The translations under genes and the position numbers were made by a program. A stretch of DNA of 15,866 nt. Source: an uncultured bacterium (lineage in GTDB: Bacteria > Bacteroidota > Bacteroidia > Sphingobacteriales > Sphingobacteriaceae). The notes below the pieces were generated by a model, which worked only from the letters and a program-made list of their open reading frames with translations, did no database searches and was not told the DNA's origin. Of the stretch, positions 7,807-14,369 are shown one piece after another (position 1 is the stretch's first letter; each line of letters opens with the position of its first letter). The stretch is from assembly GCA_903958995.1 (NCBI GenBank), contig CAJBVG010000082.1, positions 1 to 15,866 of the forward strand. The letters run 5' to 3'.

Positions 7807-7824
7807 TAGAAAATCTTACTTTCA
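7790..7824 (+). promoter_or_regulatory. Possible promoter of the MFS transporter gene
   Basis: TTTG (7790-7793) is followed after 23 bases by TACTTTCA (7817-7824), which matches TAnnTTTG at five of the six fixed positions if the last is ignored and one is a C. The ATG lies 26 bases downstream. The match is weak and the -33 part lies within the divergent gene's first codons. Confidence 0.25.
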
Positions 7825-7850
7825 CAAAACTATAATTATTTATTTAACCA

Positions 7851-9152
7851 ATGAGTAATCGATTTACCGATCAATTATCACCTATTGAAAAGAAGAAAGT
7901 AATTAATGCTTGGGCATTTTACGATTGGGCTAATTCAGTTTATAATTTAACGATTACCTCTACAATTTTCCCTATTTATTGGTCTGCAGTGAGCTCAAGC
8001 AATGGCTCTACAAAAGTGCTATTCTTCGGACATTCTTTCGAGAATACAGCTTTGTATACTTTTGCATTATCGTTCTCGTTTTTGTTCGTTGCATTACTTT
8101 CCCCATTACTTTCTGGCATTGCCGATTATAATGGTTCAAAGAAAAGATTCATGCAAGCTTTTTGCTTCATCGGATCAGTAAGTTGTTCGGCATTATTTTT
8201 CTTTAACCGCACAAACATAGAGTTTGGAGTATTAGCCTTTATGCTAGGAACTATAGGCTGGGCAGGTAGTTTGGTGTTTTATAATTCTTACCTACCCGAA
8301 ATTGCTACCGAAGAGGAACAAGATAAAGTAAGTGCTAAAGGCTTTGCATTAGGTTATGTAGGGAGTTCATTGTTGTTAATATTGAACTTGATCGTCATCT
8401 TATTCCCTGAATCGTTTGGAATTCCTAAAGAGTCATCATTACCTGCAAGAATTGCATTTTTAGCAGTTGGTATTTGGTGGTTTGGTTTTGCTCAATATAC
8501 ATTCTACTATTTACCAAAGAATAAAAGTACTATAAAATTCAAGTTTGATATTTTATGGAAAGGCTATAGAGAGTTAGCAGGAGTGTGGGCCCAATTGAAA
8601 AACCTAAAAGATTTAAAAGCATTTTTGTTCGCTTTTTTCTTTTTTACCATGGGTATTCAAACAGTAATGTATGTGGCTACTTTGTTCGGTAGTAAAGAGC
8701 TGAAATTAGAAAGCGGACAATTAATCGCAACCATTTTAATTATACAATTTGTAGCTATTGGTGGTGCATACTTATTCGCGTTTATCTCTAAAAAGATTGG
8801 AAACATTAGCGCTTTACTTATAGCACTTAGTATATGGGTAGTGATTTGTATTAGCGCATATTTTGTAGTAAACGCAAATCAGTTCTATCTATTAGCACTT
8901 GCAGTAGGTACAGTAATGGGTGGAAGTCAGTCACTTTCGCGTTCTACTTATTCGAAATTATTGCCAGATACTACAGACACTACTTCCTTTTTTAGCTTTT
9001 ATGATACTTCCGAAAAAATTGCCATTGTATTGGGTACAGCTTCGTACGGATTGATTGAGGAAATTACAGGTAACATGCGAAATTCGGTATTCACCTTAGG
9101 AACTTTCTTCGTTGTAGGCTTGATTTTATTAACTAGATTGAAGAGAAATTAG
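7851..9152 (+). CDS. UMF1-type MFS transporter
   Basis: The 433-residue protein has about 12 hydrophobic membrane segments and the hallmark AFYDWANSVYNL (residues 22-33) followed by TSTIFPIYW, which identifies the UMF1/Atg22-like branch of the major facilitator superfamily. In yeast Atg22 exports amino acids from the vacuole; for the bacterial relatives the substrate is not established, so no cargo is assigned. Other family features are SGIADYNGSKKR in the loop between segments 2 and 3 (about residues 89-100) and MGGSQSLSRSTYSKLLP near residue 360, a second-half loop. It stands between the divergent small membrane-protein gene and the LutA-like gene, 32 bases upstream of the latter, which seems to have its own promoter. 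Confidence 0.92.
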   Translation: MSNRFTDQLSPIEKKKVINAWAFYDWANSVYNLTITSTIFPIYWSAVSSSNGSTKVLFFGHSFENTALYTFALSFSFLFVALLSPLLSGIADYNGSKKRFMQAFCFIGSVSCSALFFFNRTNIEFGVLAFMLGTIGWAGSLVFYNSYLPEIATEEEQDKVSAKGFALGYVGSSLLLILNLIVILFPESFGIPKESSLPARIAFLAVGIWWFGFAQYTFYYLPKNKSTIKFKFDILWKGYRELAGVWAQLKNLKDLKAFLFAFFFFTMGIQTVMYVATLFGSKELKLESGQLIATILIIQFVAIGGAYLFAFISKKIGNISALLIALSIWVVICISAYFVVNANQFYLLALAVGTVMGGSQSLSRSTYSKLLPDTTDTTSFFSFYDTSEKIAIVLGTASYGLIEEITGNMRNSVFTLGTFFVVGLILLTRLKRN

Positions 9153-9172
9153 TTCAAATCCATTAAATAGCC

Positions 9173-9180
9173 TATTTTTG
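9173..9180 (+). promoter_or_regulatory. Putative promoter -7 box of the LutA-like gene
   Basis: TATTTTTG is a full match to TAnnTTTG and ends four bases before the ATG (TATTTTTGCCGCATG). Transcription starting a few bases after the box would give a leaderless mRNA. No clear TTG is seen about 20 bases upstream. Confidence 0.45.
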
Positions 9181-9184
9181 CCGC

Positions 9185-9922
9185 ATGAAAGTAGAAGTTT
9201 TTATCCCTTGCTTCGTTGACCAATTGTTTCCGAATACCGCGGCAAATATGATCGCTATTTTAGAACAACTGGGATGTGAAGTTACTTATAATCCACAGCA
9301 AACATGTTGCGGACAACCAGCTTTCAATTCAGGTTTTTGGGATGAAGCAAAAGTTGTTGCTGAGAAATTTTTAAATGATTATTCAACAGATACCTATATA
9401 GTTTCACCATCAGGATCTTGTACAGGAATGGTAAAATCTTTCTATTCAGATTTGTTTACCAATTCTGCGTCTCATAACCGTTGTAGAAATATACAATCTA
9501 ATATTTTTGAATTTAGCGACTTTCTTATCAATATTATGAAAGTTGATTTAAAAGATTTACACTTAGACATGAAAGCAACTTACCACGATTCTTGTGGTGC
9601 GCTTCGTGAATGTGGAATAAAGAAAGAACCTCGTGAGTTGTTAGCCATGATTAGTGGAGTGCAACTTACTGAAATGAATGATGTAGAAACTTGCTGTGGT
9701 TTTGGTGGAACATTTTCTGTGAAATATGAATCCATTTCTACTGCTATGGCACAACAGAAAGTAGAGAACGCTTTGGCAACTGGTGCAGATTATTTAATAT
9801 CTACAGATGCCTCGTGTTTATTACATGTTCAAGCCTATATCGAAAAACATCAATTACCTATAAAAACCATTCACATTGTTGATGTATTAGCCATGGCAAT
9901 GAATGTTATCCCTCAAGCTTAA
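9185..9922 (+). CDS. lutA: LutA/YkgE-type cysteine-rich (Fe-S) oxidoreductase subunit
   Basis: The 245-residue protein contains two cysteine-rich CCG domains: CCGQPAFNSG (41-50) with SCTGM (78-82), and SCGALRECG (136-144) with CCGFGGTFSVKY (170-181). These ligate iron-sulfur clusters in the heterodisulfide-reductase-like family. The overall sequence (PCFVDQLFPN, PQQTCCGQPAFN, SPSGSC, CCGFGGTFSVK) closely follows B. subtilis LutA, part of the LutABC enzyme that oxidises L-lactate to pyruvate. LutB and LutC are not next to it here, so they are either elsewhere or absent, and the lactate role is an inference from family. It is full length and cytoplasmic. The next gene starts one base after its stop. 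Confidence 0.88.
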   Translation: MKVEVFIPCFVDQLFPNTAANMIAILEQLGCEVTYNPQQTCCGQPAFNSGFWDEAKVVAEKFLNDYSTDTYIVSPSGSCTGMVKSFYSDLFTNSASHNRCRNIQSNIFEFSDFLINIMKVDLKDLHLDMKATYHDSCGALRECGIKKEPRELLAMISGVQLTEMNDVETCCGFGGTFSVKYESISTAMAQQKVENALATGADYLISTDASCLLHVQAYIEKHQLPIKTIHIVDVLAMAMNVIPQA

Positions 9923-9923
9923 T

Positions 9924-10967
9924 ATGAAAAATAGTTTATACATACTTGGCATCAGCCTTTTGCTTGTTTCTTGTAATAAGTCGGATAAAAAAGTGAATTC
10001 AGTGTCGAATGTTGATTCTGCTGTTGTTTCGGGTACACAGGTAGCTAAAGAACTTCAGGACTTAAATAAAGCAGTGAATGCATCACCAGGAAATCCTTCG
10101 GGTTATAACGATCGTGCTAAATATTATGTACTCCATAATGAATTAGATTTTGCATATAACGATTTAGCGAAAGGGTTTCAAATAGATACGACTTACATGC
10201 CTTTGTATAATACCTTGGCAGATTTCCATATGCACAAAGGAGAACCAGCTCAAGCCAAAGCAGCACTCGAAAATGCATTACGCATCAACAAGAAAAGCTA
10301 CATGACTTATGTAAAACTTGGTGAATTATTTTACTTGGTTAAGAAGTATGATTTAGCTTTTGAAAAAATTAATGAAGGATTAAAAATCAATAAATACTAT
10401 TCGGATGGCTATTTCTGGAAAGGAATGATTTATCGCGATAAAAAGGAAAACGCAAGTGCCTTATCCAATTTCATGACAGCAGTAGAGCAAGATCCCGATA
10501 ATTTCAAAGCCTATATGCAAATGGGTTTATTATCCATTGAGACAGGTAAGAAAGATGCATTGGATCATTTCAACGCTGCGGTTCGTATTCGTCCGAACAG
10601 CACCGAAGGATATTATGCACGTGCATATTATTATCAAACAAATAAAGATTTAGATAAAGCCATTCAGGATTATACAAAAGTATCTGAAATTGATTCTACC
10701 TATACCAATGCTCATTTTAACCTTGGCATTATTCGCTATGAATTAAGAGTAATGGACTTAGCAGCTATTGATTTCAGCAGAGCAATTCGTTGTAATCCGA
10801 AATATGCTGAAGCTTATTACATGCGTGCATTATGTGAAGAGGCTAAAAATAAAAATGAAGAAGCCCTGGCCGATTTAGAATTTGCGATAAGTTTGAAGCC
10901 AGATTACTATCTTGCGAAACAAGCAGCAACTAGAGTATCTAATACCATTAAAATTTTAAATAAATAA
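9924..10967 (+). CDS. TPR-repeat lipoprotein
   Basis: The product, 347 residues from the ATG at 9924, begins with a lipoprotein signal (MKNSLYILGISLLLVSC) whose lipobox LVSC gives an acylated Cys17, followed by a short Ser/Asp/Lys-rich linker. Residues about 58-328 make eight consecutive 34-residue tetratricopeptide repeats (typical A-Y-N-D and P-x-Y/F spacing). It is therefore a membrane-anchored scaffold facing the periplasm or cell surface that binds other proteins; partners are unknown. An in-frame ATG at 9903 would overlap the lutA end and add seven residues before the signal, so 9924, one base after the lutA stop, is preferred. It lies four bases before thrS, so it is probably co-transcribed. 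Confidence 0.92.
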   Translation: MKNSLYILGISLLLVSCNKSDKKVNSVSNVDSAVVSGTQVAKELQDLNKAVNASPGNPSGYNDRAKYYVLHNELDFAYNDLAKGFQIDTTYMPLYNTLADFHMHKGEPAQAKAALENALRINKKSYMTYVKLGELFYLVKKYDLAFEKINEGLKINKYYSDGYFWKGMIYRDKKENASALSNFMTAVEQDPDNFKAYMQMGLLSIETGKKDALDHFNAAVRIRPNSTEGYYARAYYYQTNKDLDKAIQDYTKVSEIDSTYTNAHFNLGIIRYELRVMDLAAIDFSRAIRCNPKYAEAYYMRALCEEAKNKNEEALADLEFAISLKPDYYLAKQAATRVSNTIKILNK

Positions 10968-10971
10968 TAGA

Positions 10972-12900
10972 ATGATGATTAAAGTAACACTTCCTGATGG
11001 TTCAGTGAAGGAATTTTCAAAGGGCACCTCTTCGTATCAGGTGGCTTTGAGTATATCAGAGGGTTTAGCACGTAATGTGTTAGCTGCTGAAGTAAATGGT
11101 GAAATTTGGGATGCTAATCGCGCATTAACGAGCGATGTTAGTTTGAAATTATTAACCTGGAATGATGATAAGGGAAAATCTACATTCTGGCATTCTTCTG
11201 CTCACTTAATGGCAGAAGCTTTAGAAGCATTATATCCGGGTACCAAATTCGGTATCGGTCCAAGTATAGAAACTGGTTTTTATTACGATGTTGACTTTGG
11301 TGATCGTCACTTTTCTTCAGATGATTTCAAAGCAATTGAAGATAAAATGCTGGAGATGGCAAGAACAAAATCGGAATACGTTCGTAAGGAGGTTTCGAAA
11401 GCAGATGCAATTAGCTACTTCACTGAAAAAGGTGATGAGTATAAGCTCGATTTATTAGAAGGATTAAACGACGGAGAAATTACGTTCTACTCACAAGGTA
11501 ATTTTACCGATTTATGTCGCGGTCCACATATCCCCAACACTGGCTTTGTTAAAGCAGTAAAATTAATGAGTGTTGCTGGAGCGTATTGGAGAGGTGATGA
11601 AAAAAATAAGCAGTTAACTCGCTTATATGCAGTTACTTTTCCTAAGCAATCTGAACTAACAGATTACCTTCATTTATTAGAAGAAGCAAAGAAACGTGAC
11701 CATAGAAAATTAGGTAAGGAACTAGAATTATTCGCATTCTCAGAAAAAGTGGGCATGGGTTTACCATTATGGTTACCAAAAGGTGCAGCACTTAGAGAGC
11801 GTTTGGTTCAATTCTTACAAAAAGCACAAATCAAATCAGGTTACGAACCAGTAATCACACCTCATATTGCTCATAAGAATTTATACGTGACTTCTGGTCA
11901 CTATGAAAAATACGGAGCTGATGCATTTCAGCCTATAAAAACACCACAAGAAGGAGAGGAGTTCTTCTTAAAACCAATGAACTGCCCTCACCACTGTGAA
12001 ATTTACAAAACTAAGCCACGTTCATATAAAGACTTACCTGTTCGTTATTCGGAGTTTGGTACAGTTTATCGTTATGAACAAAGTGGAGAGCTTCACGGAC
12101 TTACAAGGGTGCGTGGCTTTACACAAGATGATGCCCATTTGTTCTGCCGCCCCGATCAGGTGAAAGAAGAGTTCATGAAAGTAATTGATTTAGTGCTTTA
12201 TGTTTTCGGAGCTTTAGGCTTTGATGATTATACTGCTCAAATTTCATTACGTGACCCAGAAAATAAAACCAAATACATCGGAAGCGATGAGAATTGGGCA
12301 TTAGCAGAAGCATCGATTGTGGAAGCTGCTGCAGAAAAAGGGTTGAAAACGGTAGTCGAACTTGGTGAAGCAGCGTTTTATGGTCCGAAATTGGATTTCA
12401 TGGTAAAAGATGCCTTAGGAAGAAAATGGCAATTAGGAACCATTCAAGTAGATTATAATTTACCAGAACGATTCGAATTAGAATATACAGGAAGCGATAA
12501 TGCAAAACATCGCCCAGTAATGATTCATAGAGCGCCATTTGGCTCTTTAGAGCGTTTCGTGGCCGTTTTAATCGAACATTGTGCTGGAAATTTCCCATTA
12601 TGGTTAAGTCCAGATCAGTATATCATCCTGCCTATCAGTGAAAAATACGCAGATTATTCAAAAACTATTTCAGATTCGCTAAATAATTACGATATTCGCG
12701 GGCTCATTGACAACAGAGACGAAAAGATTGGGAAGAAAATCCGTGATGCGGAAATGAAAAAAATCCCTTTTATGCTTATCGTAGGTGAAAAAGAACAAGA
12801 AGAACAAAAAGTTTCGGTTCGTAAACACGGACAAGGAGACTTGGGAAGCTTGAGTTTAGAGGAGTTTGTTGAGATAATGAAAGTAGAAACGAAAATATAA
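10972..12900 (+). CDS. thrS: Threonyl-tRNA synthetase
   Basis: ThrRS charges tRNA-Thr in the cytoplasm. The 642-residue product has all domains of the bacterial enzyme. The TGS domain covers residues 1-64. The editing domain follows, with HSSAH (74-78) and CRGPH (182-186) supplying the catalytic His and Cys residues that clear Ser-tRNA-Thr. The class II catalytic core covers about 245-545, with motif 2 around RYEQSGELHGLTRVRGFTQ (367-385), and motif 3 HRAPFGSLERF (519-529). The zinc ligands are Cys338, His389 and His519. The anticodon-binding domain is at 548-642. Two tandem ATGs occur (10972 and 10975); the first is used here. The gene is followed by infC, rpmI and rplT, the classical order, with no terminator between. 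Confidence 0.98.
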   Translation: MMIKVTLPDGSVKEFSKGTSSYQVALSISEGLARNVLAAEVNGEIWDANRALTSDVSLKLLTWNDDKGKSTFWHSSAHLMAEALEALYPGTKFGIGPSIETGFYYDVDFGDRHFSSDDFKAIEDKMLEMARTKSEYVRKEVSKADAISYFTEKGDEYKLDLLEGLNDGEITFYSQGNFTDLCRGPHIPNTGFVKAVKLMSVAGAYWRGDEKNKQLTRLYAVTFPKQSELTDYLHLLEEAKKRDHRKLGKELELFAFSEKVGMGLPLWLPKGAALRERLVQFLQKAQIKSGYEPVITPHIAHKNLYVTSGHYEKYGADAFQPIKTPQEGEEFFLKPMNCPHHCEIYKTKPRSYKDLPVRYSEFGTVYRYEQSGELHGLTRVRGFTQDDAHLFCRPDQVKEEFMKVIDLVLYVFGALGFDDYTAQISLRDPENKTKYIGSDENWALAEASIVEAAAEKGLKTVVELGEAAFYGPKLDFMVKDALGRKWQLGTIQVDYNLPERFELEYTGSDNAKHRPVMIHRAPFGSLERFVAVLIEHCAGNFPLWLSPDQYIILPISEKYADYSKTISDSLNNYDIRGLIDNRDEKIGKKIRDAEMKKIPFMLIVGEKEQEEQKVSVRKHGQGDLGSLSLEEFVEIMKVETKI

Positions 12901-12932
12901 TATGTTAATATGTTAATGGGATAATATGTTAA
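12901..12932 (+). repeat. Tandem 8-base repeat (TATGTTAA) after thrS
   Basis: Immediately after the thrS stop, TATGTTAA occurs exactly at 12901, 12909 and 12925, with a degenerate unit TGGGATAA at 12917, giving four units in perfect 8-base phase. The function is unknown; it lies in the 5' leader region of infC. Confidence 0.8.
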
Positions 12933-12983
12933 TTACATAGGAACCAATAATTTAATAACTAAATAAATAATAACTAATAAAAA

Positions 12984-12990
12984 AAGGAGG
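12984..12990 (+). promoter_or_regulatory. Shine-Dalgarno sequence of infC
   Basis: AAGGAGG is a complete anti-16S match, spaced five bases from the ATA start of infC. It is the only strong Shine-Dalgarno sequence that I find before any gene of the window and it decides the start of infC, because an in-frame TAA at 12978 rules out starts further upstream. Confidence 0.85.
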
Positions 12991-12995
12991 AAACC

Positions 12996-13559
12996 ATAGC
13001 ACAGAATTTCAACTCTTCCAGAACCGACAATAGATTCGGTAGGAAGAAAGAGGCAGAACACCGTATTAACGAGCACATTAAGTCGCTTGAGGTACGTGTA
13101 GTTATGGATGGGGCTGAGCCACAAATCTTGAAGTTAAGAGATGCGTTAGCGATGGCAGAAGAAGAAGGATTGGATCTTGTTGAAATTTCTCCTAATGCTG
13201 TTCCACCCGTTTGTAAGATAATAGACTATAACAAGTTTATTTACGAGCAAAAAAAGAAGATGAAAGAAATCAAAGCGAAAGCGGCGAAGACGGTCATCAA
13301 AGAAATAAGATTCGGACCAAACACTGATGATCATGATTTCGAGTTTAAATTGAAACATGCCATGAACTTTTTGGAAGACGGAGCAAAAGTGAAGGCCTTT
13401 GTACATTTCAAAGGAAGAGCGATTGTTTATAAAGAGCAAGGAGAGATATTGTTGTTGAGATTTGCTCAAGCATTAGAAGATTACGGTAAAGTTGAACAAT
13501 TACCTAAGTTAGAAGGTAAGAGAATGTTCATCTTTATTGCTTCAAAATCAAAGAAATAA
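12996..13559 (+). CDS. infC: Translation initiation factor IF-3, probable AUA start
   Basis: IF3 binds the 30S subunit, prevents premature joining of 50S and checks the start codon. The 187-residue product includes the N-terminal domain (about 22-92; EHRINEHIKSLEVRVV, LAMAEEEGLDLVEISP, PPVCKIIDYNKF) and the C-terminal domain (about 97-180; KEIRFGPNTDDHDFEFKLKHA, FKGRA). A start at the first ATG (13104) would give 151 residues and delete a conserved part of the N-domain. Coding similarity continues upstream without a stop to an ATA at 12996, five bases after AAGGAGG, giving (M)AQNFNSSRTDNRFGRKKEAEHRI, like other Bacteroidota IF3 N-termini. E. coli infC uses AUU, which lets IF3 limit its own synthesis; AUA here would serve the same end. 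It is 25 bases before rpmI. Confidence 0.93.
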   Translation: MAQNFNSSRTDNRFGRKKEAEHRINEHIKSLEVRVVMDGAEPQILKLRDALAMAEEEGLDLVEISPNAVPPVCKIIDYNKFIYEQKKKMKEIKAKAAKTVIKEIRFGPNTDDHDFEFKLKHAMNFLEDGAKVKAFVHFKGRAIVYKEQGEILLLRFAQALEDYGKVEQLPKLEGKRMFIFIASKSKK

Positions 13560-13584
13560 TTTAACAATTAAAATAAAAAAAGCG

Positions 13585-13785
13585 ATGCCAAAAATGAAAA
13601 CTAATTCCAGTGCTAAGAAGCGTTTTAAGCTCACTGGAACCGGTAAAATTGCACGTAAAAGCGCTTTCAAAAGTCACATCTTGACCAAAAAAACCACTAA
13701 ACAAAAAAGAGGTTTAACAGGTACAGCTTACGTGACTGATGCCGATAGAGGCAATGTTGAAAGAATGCTATGCATGGGCAAGTAA
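13585..13785 (+). CDS. rpmI: 50S ribosomal protein bL35
   Basis: The 66-residue basic protein MPKMKTNSSAKKRFKLTGTG... is a complete bL35 with the usual KTNSSAKKRFKLTGTGKI start, the KSHILTKKTTKQKRGL core and a short C-terminus. It sits inside the large ribosomal subunit. The ATG at 13585 is chosen because the canonical 'MPKMKT' begins there; a longer in-frame opening from 13537 would run through the end of infC. It follows infC by 25 bases and precedes rplT by 104 bases. Confidence 0.98.
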   Translation: MPKMKTNSSAKKRFKLTGTGKIARKSAFKSHILTKKTTKQKRGLTGTAYVTDADRGNVERMLCMGK

Positions 13786-13796
13786 TGCCAAATGAC

Positions 13797-13872
13797 AGTT
13801 CGGATAGACGACACAATTAATTAAATTTTAAACCAGGTACCCGGTATTAAGTTCAGAAATAGACGCCGGTAT
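13797..13872 (+). repeat. Imperfect direct repeats in the rpmI-rplT spacer
   Basis: AGTTCGGATAGACGAC (13797-13812) and AGTTCAGAAATAGACGCC (13850-13867) are similar copies, differing by a two-base insertion and two substitutions. In addition CCGGTAT occurs at 13841-13847 and 13866-13872. They lie in a 104-base spacer (13786-13889) before rplT, where a structured ribosomal-protein leader is possible but not shown. Confidence 0.55.
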
Positions 13873-13889
13873 CCAAAAAACGTAAAGAA

Positions 13890-14234
13890 ATGCCAAGATC
13901 GGTTAACGTTGTTGCGGCCCGCCGCAGAAGAAAAAAAATCCTTAGAGCTGCAAGAGGCTACTACGGTTCTAGAAGTAAAGTTTTTACAATTGCTAAAAAC
14001 ACTTTAGAAAAAGGTATGCAATATGCATATCGTGATAGAAAAGTTAAGAAAAGAGAATTCCGTGCATTATGGATTCAACGTATTAATGCAGGTACTCGTC
14101 TACAAGGATTATCATACTCAGTATTTATGGGTAAGTTAAACGCAAAAAGCATCGGTTTAAACCGTAAAACTTTAGCTGATTTAGCAATGAACAATCCAGA
14201 AGCTTTCAAAGCGGTTGTTGATGCAGTAAAATAA
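13890..14234 (+). CDS. rplT: 50S ribosomal protein bL20
   Basis: This is the usual 114-residue bL20, an early 23S rRNA assembly protein: MPRSVNVVAARRRRKKILRAARGYYGSRSKVFTIAKN at the N-terminus (very basic extended tail) and the globular C-terminal half with ALWIQRINAGTR and SYSVFMGKLNAKSIGLNRKTLADLA. In other bacteria bL20 represses translation of its own operon by binding the mRNA; an equivalent site here is unproven. The gene ends the translation cluster and is followed by a strong terminator. Confidence 0.98.
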   Translation: MPRSVNVVAARRRRKKILRAARGYYGSRSKVFTIAKNTLEKGMQYAYRDRKVKKREFRALWIQRINAGTRLQGLSYSVFMGKLNAKSIGLNRKTLADLAMNNPEAFKAVVDAVK

Positions 14235-14252
14235 TTCGATAACAATATTATT

Positions 14253-14292
14253 AAAAGTCCCGTTTTGTACATCAAAACGGGACTTTTTTTTT
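14253..14292 (+). terminator. Strong intrinsic terminator after rplT
   Basis: A perfect 15-base-pair stem, AAAAGTCCCGTTTTG (14253-14267) and its complement (14273-14287), with a TACAT loop, is followed by further T residues to 14292. It closes the thrS-infC-rpmI-rplT unit 18 bases after the rplT stop. Confidence 0.95.
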
Positions 14293-14341
14293 GTTCTATG
14301 TAAAAGCTATCTTACAATATAATAGTTAGGATAAATGCTAT

Positions 14342-14349
14342 TATATTTA
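14342..14349 (+). promoter_or_regulatory. Possible promoter -7 box of the M16 peptidase gene
   Basis: TATATTTA differs from TAnnTTTG only in the final base and lies 20 bases before the ATG, between the rplT terminator and the gene. No clear -33 element is seen. Confidence 0.3.
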
Positions 14350-14369
14350 CAATTATCAAATCTTATAAA

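Noticed and set aside
9903..9923. TPR lipoprotein starting at ATG 9903.
   Set aside because: It would put seven extra residues before a perfect lipoprotein signal that begins at the ATG at 9924.
13104..13559. infC starting at the first ATG (13104).
   Set aside because: It would remove conserved N-terminal IF3 residues encoded in the open frame upstream, where a full Shine-Dalgarno sequence sits before ATA.
13537..13584. rpmI starting upstream at 13537.
   Set aside because: The canonical bL35 N-terminus MPKMKTNSS begins at 13585; the extension only reads the end of infC in another frame.
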